DNA of 64,000 nt from Odiellus spinosus (lineage: Eukaryota > Arthropoda > Arachnida > Opiliones > Phalangiidae), in assembly GCA_963920705.1 (NCBI GenBank), contig OY987237.1, positions 9,082,601 through 9,146,600 of the forward strand, in the 5' to 3' direction. Both the position numbers and the translations under genes were made by a program. Position 1 is the stretch's first letter. Every line of letters begins with the position of its first letter. The notes beneath the pieces were generated by a model. It was not told the DNA's origin. It made no database searches and was given only the letters and a program-made list of their open reading frames with translations. Below are positions 1-13,200 of the stretch, piece after piece.

Positions 1-2
1 GG

Positions 3-767
3 AGCCAGGAGAGCGTCTTGAACTTGGACGACAACGACCTGCACCCTCACCACGGCCAGGCCGAAGTCGAGATAATGCATCACGTTCCTCTGTATGTACA
101 TTTGAACCAAGTCGATAGTCCTAGTCACCACCCAATTCAGCTTCCTCATTCGCATCCTTCTATGGTCACCGGTAACAGCTCGACCGGAAGCAGTAGCGGA
201 ACCGAAGAGGATCGTCCGCGTCACCAGCAGAGTCCCTCTCAACCCCGATCCCCTTTCAAGGCGGTCCCTACCACGTTCCCCGGCTTTATCGCCACTACAT
301 GTAGCCGCGGCCAATCCCCGACCTTAACCCCTCCGCAAATAGTGACCTCGGATATATCCGTCATAGAAGGAAATCTCATCTCCCCGTTAGGCGTTCCTTC
401 AGCCATTTTGCCCAGCAGGGACTCGCCCGTTATTCCGCCCCAGCAAACTCACCATCGACGGTGGGGCAGTGCCCCTCCTGGAGCGCCCGTCTTAGCGTGT
501 CTGCAAGGATCCGTCGACAACTTTGGTTCCAGCGGAGCCACCAACTCGGGACGCGACTCTAATCTTCTAAGTCCGGCCGCGTTTTGCGCCATTGACTTGA
601 CGGGACACTCGGTCGGCGTTAACCCGGCGTGTAACCAGGGAAAACCCGCGAGTTTAGAAACGTTAGCTACTTCGCCAAATCAAATACAAATTGGCAAAAA
701 ACTCAGTCTCCCTTCTTCCGACCTGGGTTTGCCATCTACGCCGCCGCAGGCTCATCACCATATGTAG
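3..767 (+). CDS. C-terminal part of an unidentified protein (5' end outside window)
   Basis: The frame is open from the left edge and ends at TAG 765-767, so about 254 residues of a C-terminal region are visible. I do not recognise the protein. The sequence is low in predicted structure and rich in Ser, Pro, His and Gln, with runs such as STGSSSGTEE, a PPQQTHHRRWGSAPPGAP stretch, and an end in PPQAHHHM. There is no obvious membrane segment, zinc finger or enzyme motif. It is clearly GC-richer than the AT-rich DNA that follows, and the long open frame stops where the composition changes, which supports real coding. It could be the disordered cytoplasmic tail of a channel or a scaffold protein, but that is a guess. 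No start is given because the reading frame continues upstream of the window. Confidence 0.75.
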   Translation, partial: SQESVLNLDDNDLHPHHGQAEVEIMHHVPLYVHLNQVDSPSHHPIQLPHSHPSMVTGNSSTGSSSGTEEDRPRHQQSPSQPRSPFKAVPTTFPGFIATTCSRGQSPTLTPPQIVTSDISVIEGNLISPLGVPSAILPSRDSPVIPPQQTHHRRWGSAPPGAPVLACLQGSVDNFGSSGATNSGRDSNLLSPAAFCAIDLTGHSVGVNPACNQGKPASLETLATSPNQIQIGKKLSLPSSDLGLPSTPPQAHHHM

Positions 768-2182
768 ATAAACCTACGAATTATATAAAAAAATAACAGT
801 TAATTACTATTAATTGCGAGGCGAAACAAAAATTAAATTAACGTTCAAAAGTGGTTAAATTTTTTGAGCTTAATCATGTAGCTCAATTTGAGGTTGTAAT
901 AGTCACATGTATCATGTTATGACAACTGTACAGTATAAGGGATAGTGCTAAAATTGACTAGAGTTTTAAAATTGGATATAATAAAATTTCAATTTAGAGT
1001 TAAAGTATTAAGTTTAAAAAAAAATAATAATTGGAAAAGGGTGCGGATGGAGTAACATAATCCAATTTCTGTCAAAGTATTTTCGAAACTTGAGCTTTAT
1101 GATTGGCTGATAAAAACAGCCAATCAAGCGGTAAGAATTCTAGGAATATAGGAAATACTTGATAAAAATCAAGTAATGTTATATCATCCAAGAGATACTC
1201 TGAGCAATGACAACTTAACTTTGCTCTGGGAAAACTTTACCTAGTTTAATAATAATTGTCCAGCAAAATGGCTTATTTACTTATACGTGGCCTGATTATT
1301 TTTGTTTTAAAATTCTTCAACTATCCTATTTTTAAACTAATATTATTTATCTAAAAAAAAAAAAAAAAAAAAAAAATTCCAAATAAACTGTGATCCGTTT
1401 TTGAAATTTTTTTAAACAAGGCATTGATTTGTTAGTTAATTTTTTTTTTTAATATATTGAAAACTTTAAGGTAAAACATATTGGAGAAATAATATAAAAA
1501 CGCCTTAGCTACAACAATCACAAAAGACCTTTAACGATTGCAAAATTAAAATTATTTCATAAATATTAACAAATTATCTCGTTAGAATTAATGCCGAAAG
1601 AAAATAATTACTGACATAATAATAATATTAATTATAACTTTACAAATTCCAATTTCCGCATTATTTCTAAACAGGGTCCAATTATAGTTGCTAATTAGAA
1701 ATTCGGAATTGTTAATTATTTATTAAAGAAATAATATTAACATATCATTAGAAAAGTTACGAATATATTCTAAAAACTATGAGTTAGTGTGACGCGCTGC
1801 TTACGAGGAAATGTACCTAAACTATATATCATTTAATTCGCTGATGCTTTTATCGTCTGCTACGGTGTGAAACCATGCTAAAACTCAACACCTCAGAGAC
1901 CAATAGGGCAAAGCGGGGAGAGTTTTCGGTCGCGAATTATTGTAACGATAACTGAATAATTTTGACATGTTTTTCTGAAAAACACGTTTAAAAGTCACTC
2001 GCTGATTTAGAAGGAATATTTCAATAAGAAAACTGGTTTTCCACTAGGGAAATAAGACCCTACCTAAAACTGCGAGTGAATTATGAAATAAATACGCTAA
2101 TCTAAAAATTTACATGAAGAAAAGTTTCATTTAATTCTGAGAATTTTAATTGGCTCAGAGAATGTAGGGCTATAGCCACTTA

Positions 2183-2339
2183 AAGGCCCTATCTGCGCTA
2201 TAATTTGCCCTTTTAAAATCATCTTCCCTTATGCAAACAGCCTTTCTTTGACTGTACAATTTGTTATTGTCAATGTCGTCTGCTAAGCAAGAAAAGAAGT
2301 CGACTTTAAAGGGGCTTTAAAAATCGCAGAGAGTCCCTT
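2183..2339. repeat. MITE family A, copy 1 (157 bp, TA target)
   Basis: The ends are imperfect inverted repeats. The left end reads AAGGCCCTATCTGCG, and the right end on the other strand reads AAGGGACTCTCTGCG. A TA lies on each side. A second copy of the same length with the same internal motifs (CTTTGACTGTACAA, TCTGCTAAGC, GGCTTTAAAAAT) lies at 34308-34465. Coding capacity is absent, so it is a non-autonomous DNA element. Confidence 0.75.
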
Positions 2340-4392
2340 TAAGAAATCAGACATACAAGCAAAGAGAAATATATTTCTGAATTTTTGGAAATATTACGGT
2401 AAATCAATAGAAATATCGTATATATGACGAAATTACAGAAAATTTCGCAAATCAGAAGCATATTTTTCGTGAAAGTGGCTATCTACTCGGTATACCTCTT
2501 AATATTCTAATAGGTAGATTCTATTCCTTTTATAATGGAAATCAATGAGCCAAATTTTTGTGGAAAGAATTAATTTGAAGGTAACTTCACTTAACACCAG
2601 TTTTAATCCCACTAATGCCAGTGTTAAGATCGAAGTAACAAATTCAAATTGATGAACGTACTTTGTCATTAATTTTAAAGAAAATGAAAATATAATTCTA
2701 CGTGATCCTGGCTTCACGTAAAATTTATTGACATTGGTGAATAACTTATAATATTATTAAATTAATTAATTTTATAATATTATAATCTATTTGTGGTTTA
2801 GGTACCTTCCTTCGTTCAGAATTTCAAGAGTAAAAATTTATAAATTAGGCTTAATTACGCTTTAGCCATCATCAGATTGCAACCGATAAGTAATTGATTA
2901 TAAACATGATTATTGTAGTTAGTAAAGTTATCTACAATATTTTAGTGCCAATATTTCGCCACTATTTATTTATTAAACTTTAGTAACGTGAAATATTTAA
3001 AAATATAGACTAATTGACAATATATTATAAAGTAGACGCCAAAAAATGACTGAATTTTCAAAATTGAAAGGTATGTACGTTAATAAAGGGGCTAAAAAAA
3101 AAAAACCAGAAGTTATTTTGTAAGTGAAAGTAAAATTTTCTTAAACGTAATATAACTTTGTATGAATTAAGACTAGCCCTAATATTAGAGGGCATAAATG
3201 ATAATGAAAACGATAAATAAATATATATGTATATATATAATTTAAAATAACTGGTTTCTATCTAAAAGATGAAATTTTTTTTTACTAGTGAATTTTCTTC
3301 CCTATAATTGTAAAATAAAAAATAAAAAAAAAAATACCCAATCCCCTTAACCAATTCAGTTTCAAAAGGTTTAAACAATATTGTAACTATATGAGCCACA
3401 TAAATAATAAGGAACATTGTAACGTAAAAATTACTAAGCCCCCAGCTCAATGTAATTTTGTATTTAACATGGAAAAAAATCTTTACCAGTTAATTGATGC
3501 AAAATTTGCAAAACCTACAACAAAGTTACTTATAGGACTGTATTCGTATTAAGTATTGAAACAAAAAAAAAAAAAAAATCTAAAAAAATATTTCAACTGT
3601 AAACATACAGCGTAACTCTATCCAATTTAAATTGTTTATTAATTATAAACAAAAGGAGTGAATTTAATAATTAAGTTATTGTAAAAATTTTACGCGATTA
3701 GATGTTTGTTCCTAATGTATAGGAACCCTCCAAAGTTTCAAAGAACACGAATGGTTTAAAAACTCTTATAATAGAATAAAAAAAAAAAAAGATAATAAAT
3801 GATATCAGGCTAATGTATAAAATTTGACGAGTGCTGAATTACACAGACGGATAGAGCCTGTACCTCACTCATTTAATTTCCCACCCCCAACGGTAACTAG
3901 TCAAAAACTAAATTTTGTAAATAAAGAAGTGTTGCATCTTAGATTTGATGTGTCTCTTGTTTTTTAGATAAACTAAGCCTTGCAAAATAAAAATTTGATC
4001 ATTGATAGAATGAATGCCATTCAAGATTTACTGTGTTTTGGCTTTGAGCTACCCCCGAAGCACTTCATAAGTCCTTAAGGCAATGTATTTTACATTATTC
4101 CCCGAAAAAGCCATAAGACATTTCAAAATTATGGAAAAATCTGGTTTTATCGAGGTAGCAGAACCTCTTGAAATTGTTGTACATATGAGTTCACACTTCC
4201 AAGAGCTAGTTCGGGTTCCGACAGTGCATTAATTGTTGGAGTTCACAGCATTCTGCTTTGAAAGGGCTCATATCTATGACCAGGAAACTCTTAATCAAGC
4301 ATCTACCCCATGTGCGTACAACATTTATAACATATGTCTATGGTTATAAAACAGGCCAGAATTACCCGGGTGGCTCACAAACCCTTACTACA

Positions 4393-4536
4393 GCTACGTT
4401 CACACTAGAAACGGAAACTAATAAAGGTTTAAATTAACTTAATAGTTATATGTATTGACAAATATTCAATCATCCCAAATCTTTACAATCTTTCAAAATG
4501 GTTTGAAAGTCTTATTATCTCTAGTGTGAGCGTGGC
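4393..4536. repeat. Small inverted-repeat element
   Basis: The left end GCTACGTTCACACTAGA and the complement of the right end, GCCACGCTCACACTAGA, form a 17-bp imperfect inverted repeat about 140 bp apart. The interior is AT-rich and non-coding. It is probably another MITE. Similar bases (CTCAGTGTGAACTC) occur near 46980 in a KIF11 intron. Confidence 0.5.
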
Positions 4537-5687
4537 TTGCCAAGTTGCCGGCCTACACCCCTGTCCTAGAAGACTAGAACACTTTGCTGTAATTTGTGAA
4601 GAGAAGTAACTTACCGATGCCTGCTCTTACTCCGTCCCCAATCTGTGTATTCTAACACTGGGTCCTCATGGAATATAATGGTGCTATGAGACTTGATGTT
4701 GTAAAGTAATCATTTTTAATCTCCTTTGATTCTTTGAAGAAGAGGGGCACGAAATGTTCATAAGCCTTGGTCAAAAGTCGTCTTGTAAAGTTACTACTTT
4801 TCCGATAAAAGTACAACACTAAAACTATTCTTCAACAGTTTTTATGGTTTAATTGTAAATAAAACTTAATCAATTATTCTTGCAATTACATATTACCGTT
4901 TTCTACGAAACATGACAATTCCCATGTGAGGGAACTATTTTAACGAGAGAACTTAGGGAAGCAGACCCTACTCTCCGCTAGATGTCAGTAAATATACACA
5001 TCTACTTTGGCCAATCCGATTTGAGAAATACATTGGAAGATTATATTCTATGTCAAGACATGTTGTCCAACTCGGGGTCCTCAATGAATGTAAAGTTTAT
5101 ATCGGACTCGATGTTGGAAATGTAAACATTTTCAGTGAACTTTAGAGAGAAACGGGACGGGTTCATTTAACTTTTCCGGCGAATGGCCGACATCGGCCGT
5201 TGACGTTTCAGTGACTCTTGTCATTCTCTAATTAATTGTAATCTTCCAATTATGAAACCGTTTGAAAGCTAGAAATGAATCGAAGATTGAAATTTTCCTC
5301 ATCTAAATGACGTACCCTGTTTCTTTAAGGTAATTTCTATATACTTTGTAGGAAAGTTTTTACACTGGCTAGCAAAGGCTTAAGATACCGGAGTGTTTGA
5401 TCTCTAACTTTTGAGAATGAGACCCAACCCAATTGAGGAGGCCCTCATCGTTATGACCAGTTTGTGGACTTTGTTTTTATCACTTGACATTAGATTTAGC
5501 TTTTAATAGATTGAAAATTAATTTTTCCACTTATTGGTGAAATCTTTTGGTATTGGTGAAGCTCTAAAAATTCACCATTTTTGTCGCTTCTCTCTTTCCC
5601 CAGGAATCCTAGATCAGTAAGCTATCTCTTTCGGGCAGTATGAAGAAGGATCCCATAAGATATAACTAAAGCTATTAATATTTAATT

Positions 5688-7327
<1,640 letters not shown>

Positions 7328-9757
7328 CACGGACCTCGAGTTGAGTGGTTAGTTGCAGTTTTTTAAAGCTGCGGGTGCTTTTTAGCCGCGTTTTTTTTTT
7401 ATATATTTTTTGGTCACTAGATAAAGACAACAAAAAACATTTTTGGACTACATTCCTGTTTTACAAGCTCCCCGTTTTCGCGGAAATCCTTTTGACTGAA
7501 ACGCAATTAAATATTAGAAGTAAAACTGAGAAAAAAAAAACAAAAATTACAAATAAATTTCTTTAAAAAATATATAATATATGAGGGAATTTTTAAGAAC
7601 GAATGAATGGTTTTTTAGTTTGCAGCTTTTCAATGAAACAAAAAAAAAACAACCCAGACGTCCCCCAAAACAAAATGTACATAATTTTTTATACGCTACG
7701 TAAAGAAAAAGAACTAACAAAGAATTAGTTTGAAATGCCTAATTACAAAGGGTTTAAAAAACTTATAAAATTTCTCTAGTATATTTAATGAACGCTTAAA
7801 CTTTAAGTTAATTTGAAATTAAATCTCTTAATAGTTTCACCTCTGGTTTGAATTGAGTTGCGAATGATCTTAAAGGAAATGTTTATCTTTTATAAATTCA
7901 CTAGTGCAAACTTAGCCAAGTGGGCAAGCACTTCCGGCTCGGTTAACTCCTCCCCTGGCATTGACAAAGCCTTTTTAATCCTTAATTCAGTAGGAAAAAC
8001 AACCTAATCCCTAAGAGAAGCGAGAGTTCTTTTAAAGGGGTCATAATTGAACTATGTTATATATTTTTACCTATTCTATCGTATCAACGGTCAAATTATA
8101 AGGCAGATTACTACTGATTAGGCTCTGCTCTTGCTTAGTTAAATTATGGCCCATTTTTCAGGGACTTGAGTTAAGGCAGTGGACCCAGTTTGGGAAACGG
8201 CACTTAACAATGAACAAAATAACTCTAATTCAGTTTTGTTGTAGTGAAGTTTTACAAACATACCACCGCTTTCATAACCTTGTCTGATATTAGAAAAATT
8301 AGAAACCTTGTGGGATCAAATCAAATGTTTTCTGGTTTCCATACGCACTCACGCGATTATTCGATTATTCACGGAGGTGAAACTAAACATAAAATTGCAA
8401 AAGCAGGATGAAATCTGACAAATTATTAATATTTCATAATAAAAAATAAGCTCAATTACACTAGCAAGTGTCAGCTCTTTATAGATTCACTCGTGCGAAC
8501 TTAGCCAAGTGGGTGGGAACTTCCCATTTTATTTGGTTAAGTTTATCAGTTAAAACAACCATGCCAATATGAGAGCCTAGGCTTAGTCGAGATTCAAAGT
8601 GTACTATTACGAATTAGGAATTAAAAACTATTTAAATGACTTGTCAGATTTAATTCTCTTTTTTTAATGATTGTTCTGACACTAAGAACTCCCGCCACAT
8701 TTTAACCTTTAAACCATCAATATCTATTAAAATTTTAATTTCATCAGCATTAATGTCATTTTTGCTTTGGGTTTAAAATAAGGAAATTAGAAGTTTAATA
8801 TTCACTTTAAGAAAACATGTAAAAGCTATCGAATCTCAGCTAGTACGCTTATTAATCACTTAAATCAGTTCCTAAGAAAGTTTAGGGTTATTTGTTCGCA
8901 ACGAAATCAAGTCACAACTTTATTCCTATTGTTTCATCGAAAGGTTAGAACTGGGGGAGTTTTCAGTTACTGAATCAAAATTGTTTTCAGTTGCTTTAAG
9001 TTTTAATTACAAATTTAAATCTCACTAAAATTAAAAAGAAAAAAAGTCATGTTGACTTAATTTTTTATTTGCTAAGGTTTTAAAATTTAATAAATTGTAG
9101 TACACACGAACGAAGTCTTTTTGGAGAAAGAATACGAAATGATGCTTAAAAATAAACTTTTGAAAATTGTATCCCGTTATTTGTTTCTTTCCGATAAGCC
9201 TAAATGTCTTTTATACTGAAACCTACAAGTAAGAGGCTTATCTGGGATATTTGGTGAAATTGAGAGAGGTTTCTAAGCTTATGCATCTTTTAAACAAAGA
9301 TTTTCCAAAAAGATTGAGCTTAAAAGCAATGCCAGCTTTTAGTCTTCTGCAAACTTAGTCAAGTAGGAGGCCAATTTAATTCTATATTGAAAAGAAGTTT
9401 CAATTAAATTTGTTTTCTTCACGGTTCTAAGCCTACATTCAATATTTTAATGTAAAGAGAGATGGTGAGAATCTTTTTTTGCGCCTAATACTATCGAAAT
9501 AGACACAGGTATTTTGTGGATCTTTATTTACAGGCTTCCAAAATTTGAAGCCCTCGAAATTTTAATATATGAAAGAAGACTCCAGGTCAAGACTTAATTC
9601 TCTATTTAAACATGATGTAATCTAAACACTAGCCTCAAAGAAAACTTAAATCCTGCAGTAAAAACTAGATACTACAAATTATATATCAAGTTAATGGGCA
9701 AACTGATTAGCAACTTTTATCAAGGTTAACCATAAAATAACATTGTAATTAACTATT
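7328..9757. other. Intergenic DNA between CCNY and the retrotransposon, with direct repeats
   Basis: No gene is visible. The first part is the CCNY 3' UTR, with an AATAAA at 7552-7557. Two diverged direct copies share a core ACTTAGCCAAGTGGG (near 7893-7945 and 8478-8526), and a third weaker trace lies near 9350 (CTTAGTCAAGTAGG). These are probably remains of an interspersed repeat. The rest is AT-rich with no open frame of note. Confidence 0.55.
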
Positions 9758-9978
9758 TGTTATGTACTTATGTATACAATGTTTATAATAGGCTGACCAA
9801 TGTATAGGGGGCGCCACTGTATAATGTATAGAGATATAGTGGGGCCATTAGGTATACTAGCCATTCTGGCTAGGCGGTTACAAGGTAGAGGGTCAGCCAT
9901 TTCAACAGCTCCTCAAATAATAAAGTAATAATGTTTTAACTGTGTCTATTAATAAACTTATAACAAGAAAACATAACA
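9758..9978 (+). repeat. 5' LTR
   Basis: The 221-bp direct repeat runs from TGTTATGTAC to AAACATAACA, with the usual TG...CA ends. An AATAAA-type signal lies near its end (TATTAATAAACTT). Same length and, as far as I can read, same sequence as 14872-15092. Confidence 0.95.
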
Positions 9979-9979
9979 A

Positions 9980-9997
9980 TGGCGACGGAGATTCTTC
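9980..9997 (+). other. Candidate primer-binding site
   Basis: TGGCGACGGAGATTCTTC begins one base after the 5' LTR. TGG is what a tRNA 3' CCA end would pair with, and the position fits a minus-strand primer site. I could not assign the tRNA. Confidence 0.6.
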
Positions 9998-10246
9998 TGA
10001 GGACGTTTTAAAGACCAGAAATTCTAAATTTTCCTGGAAAAAGTAGGACTACCTCAGACATCGAAACTCACGAGGACGAAAGGCTCGAACTTAAGCCTTG
10101 GCCACAAACCACATGGGAGTGCATCATTGTAGAGAAAGGATCTGAAACACAGAAGAGGGCCGCCATTTTCAAAAGTTTGATTTTTTGTTTTATTAAGCAA
10201 ATATATTCAAGATTCCTCAAGAAATTTGGCACAAGGTTCATCAGGA

Positions 10247-13200
10247 ATGTCCATAACTGTGCATAATCCATCACAGGGAAATCCACTTTCTCCAATTAAC
10301 CCAGAAATAGCAGAATCAACAGGACAAAACCTAACGAAAATTAAAATGGGTAAACTACCGGATTTTGATCAAGATGTTGAGCCATGGTCTCAATACAAAC
10401 AACGCCTTGAAGCTCATTTTATTATCAATAAAGTTGGGGAAGATGAGAAGAGAGCGGTATTATTAACCGTATTACCTGCCCCAACGTTAACTTTGTTAAA
10501 CAGTCTCGTGTATCCAGCAACGGTACTGACTACGGCTTACACAGATTTAGCCGAATTATTCAACACGCATTTCAACCCGAAACCATCACGGATCTTGGAA
10601 CGATTGAAGTTTAACAGGCGCTATCGCAAAAATGGAGAATCCATAGCGGAATATGTTGCCGAACTGAAGCGTCTATCCGTGCATTGCGGTTTTGGTAAGC
10701 ATCTAGAAGAAATGATCATGCATCAACTAGTTTGCGGCATCAATGATGATGAAATGCAGCATCGCCTCTCTGAAGAAAGCGATGATATTAAATTACAAGT
10801 TGCTGTAGATCTCGTTCAGAAAATAGAAACGGCTAAAGATAACGCACAACAGATGAGAAAGCACACTCACTCGGAGCCTGTTGCATCTCAAGTCAACGCA
10901 GTTCACTCTTATAATAAGAAGAAACAGACATATCCGAATAAACAAATTCTGACTCAAAAGTCAACTTCCCAAGGTCAACCAAACCAAACTGAATGTTCAA
11001 GATGCAAGCGTAAAGGACATAGTAATACAAATTGCCCTTTCATCGACGCTACATGCCACACATGCGATAAAAAAGGTCACATTGCACCTGCATGTAAAAC
11101 TCCGCACCCAAATGGACGCAGAGAAGAATCAACAAATAAGTCACGTTCACGATATAAGCGTAAAAACGACCGCACTAACCATATCCACGAAGATACGGGA
11201 GCTGTAGAGATCAATGAATATCCAGTTCATCAAGTGACCGAAATCCAACGAAAGATTAACGAAGACGATGCACCACCGCAAGAGTTGATCATATGTAAGC
11301 TAAATGGCAAGAACTTTTCACTGGAAGTTGATTCTGGGTCCGGACACACACTGATATCTGAGGAAACATATAATCAGATTCCTAACAGAGCAGTTTTGGA
11401 ACCATTCTCTAAGACATTACGCTCTGTCACTGGAGAACAGTTGGAGATTTTGGGCAAGGCCCAGTTTCACGTTCGTTATCATGGCAGGGAGGAGGTATTA
11501 CCACTTTTAGTCATCCGTGGGACTCAAGACAGTCTATGTGGACGAAAATGGCTGTATTCAAAGCTGGATATCATACCATCCGTATTAGAGAGAGAAAACG
11601 TCAACAAAGTCAACAAGGTTGCGAATACACGTAAGCCACCGTTGATTCAAACCTTAATTGAGCGTGCTCCAAAAAGAAAAGTGGAAGAGATTCTCGTAAA
11701 ATACGAAGACCTATTTTCATCTGGATTGGGAGAATTGAAGAACGTAAGAGTAAAACTAGCTATCAAACATGGTCATGTACCGAAATTTTGTAAAGCCCGC
11801 TCCGTTCCGTACGCCATGAAGGAAATTGTAGAAAATGAAATTAGAAGACTGGAGTCGCTAGGGATTATAGAGCGGATCGATCACTCGCAGTACGCTTCTC
11901 CGATAGTTACGGTGTTGAAACCACGAAAACCAGGAGAACCACAAAAGATACGAATATGCGGCGATTTCAAGACCACCGCTAATCCAGCAATTGACACAGC
12001 ACAGTATCCATTGCCGAAGGCAGATGATATATTCGCTACTTTGGCTGGATGTAAATATTTCGCAAGAATAGATTTGAAGGATGCATACAATCAGATCGTC
12101 CTAGATGAAGATTCAAGAGAAATCACTGTAATAAACACCACTTTGGGTTTATACAGATATACAAGATTACCTTTCGGTATCGCATCAGCATCAGCGCTTT
12201 TTCAACTCCATATCGAAACCATATTTCGAAACATGCACGGAGTATCACCGTTTCAGGATGATATCCTGTTAGGCGGAAGAACAGAGGAAGAACTTCTCCA
12301 ACTGATTGATAAAGTACTCCAAATCTTACTGGAAAATGGATTAAAGTTAAGAAAAGAGAAATGCTGTTTTCTCCAAGAGTCCGTCGAATTTCTCGGACAT
12401 ATACTGGATGCAAAGGGTATTCACCCTCAAGCTAGCAAAATGACGGCTATTATGCAAGCACCAGAGCCCGAAAATGTAGAACAATTACGTTCTTTTATTG
12501 GACTATTGATGTATTACGGTAAATTCATTCCCAACACGTCAACGAAATTAGCTCCTCTTTACGAGTTGCTCGAAAAGAAGATGAAATGGACATGGGAGGA
12601 TAAGCAACGAAAAGCCTTCGAGGATGCCAAGCAAGCTATAAAAGAATCCAATATTCTCGCCCACTACGATCTTAATAAAGATGTTTACATGGCATGCGAC
12701 GCTTCGCCATGGGGTGTAGGATCGGTAATATCTCACTTGGAAGATGGAAACGAGCGACCAATTTATTTCGCATCCCGAACTCTAACAAAAGCCGAAAAGA
12801 ATTACTCTCAGCTGGAAAAGGAGGCATTAGCCATAATTTTTGGTGTCACTAAGTTCAAGGACTACGTATACGGAAGAAAATTTTACTTATACACTGATCA
12901 CCAACCACTTGTTAGTCTGTTAGCAGCCGACAAGCCGATTCCAGCCATGGCAGCAGCCAGGCTACAGAGATGGGCAATCATTTTGTCAGCTTATCAATAC
13001 GAAATTAGCTACCGACCTGGTAAACAAAATGGCAACGCAGACGCATTAAGCAGACTCCCTCTTCCGATCAAGAAAGATGCAGTAGCGCCGTTACCAGCGG
13101 AATTCGTTTTCCTGATACAATCAGTGGAAAACTCTCCAATATCAAGCCAAGCTTTGGCCGAAGCCACGAAATTGGATACCACGCTGCAGCAAGTTCGGCA

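Larger units (their letters stand above)
768..5687. other. AT-rich 3' UTR/intergenic stretch upstream of cyclin Y
   Basis: No gene is supported here. The stretch holds A/T runs (for example 1350-1375, 3560-3577), one 157-bp inverted-repeat element at 2183-2339, a second inverted-repeat element at 4393-4536, and a small hairpin built on TTGGCTG/CAGCCAA near 1102-1127. The first several hundred bases are probably the 3' UTR of the upstream gene. A TTCCCCAG acceptor-like site just before 5602 could start the 5' UTR exon of cyclin Y. Short open frames at 2499-2717 and 3262-3450 (minus) look random. Confidence 0.6.
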
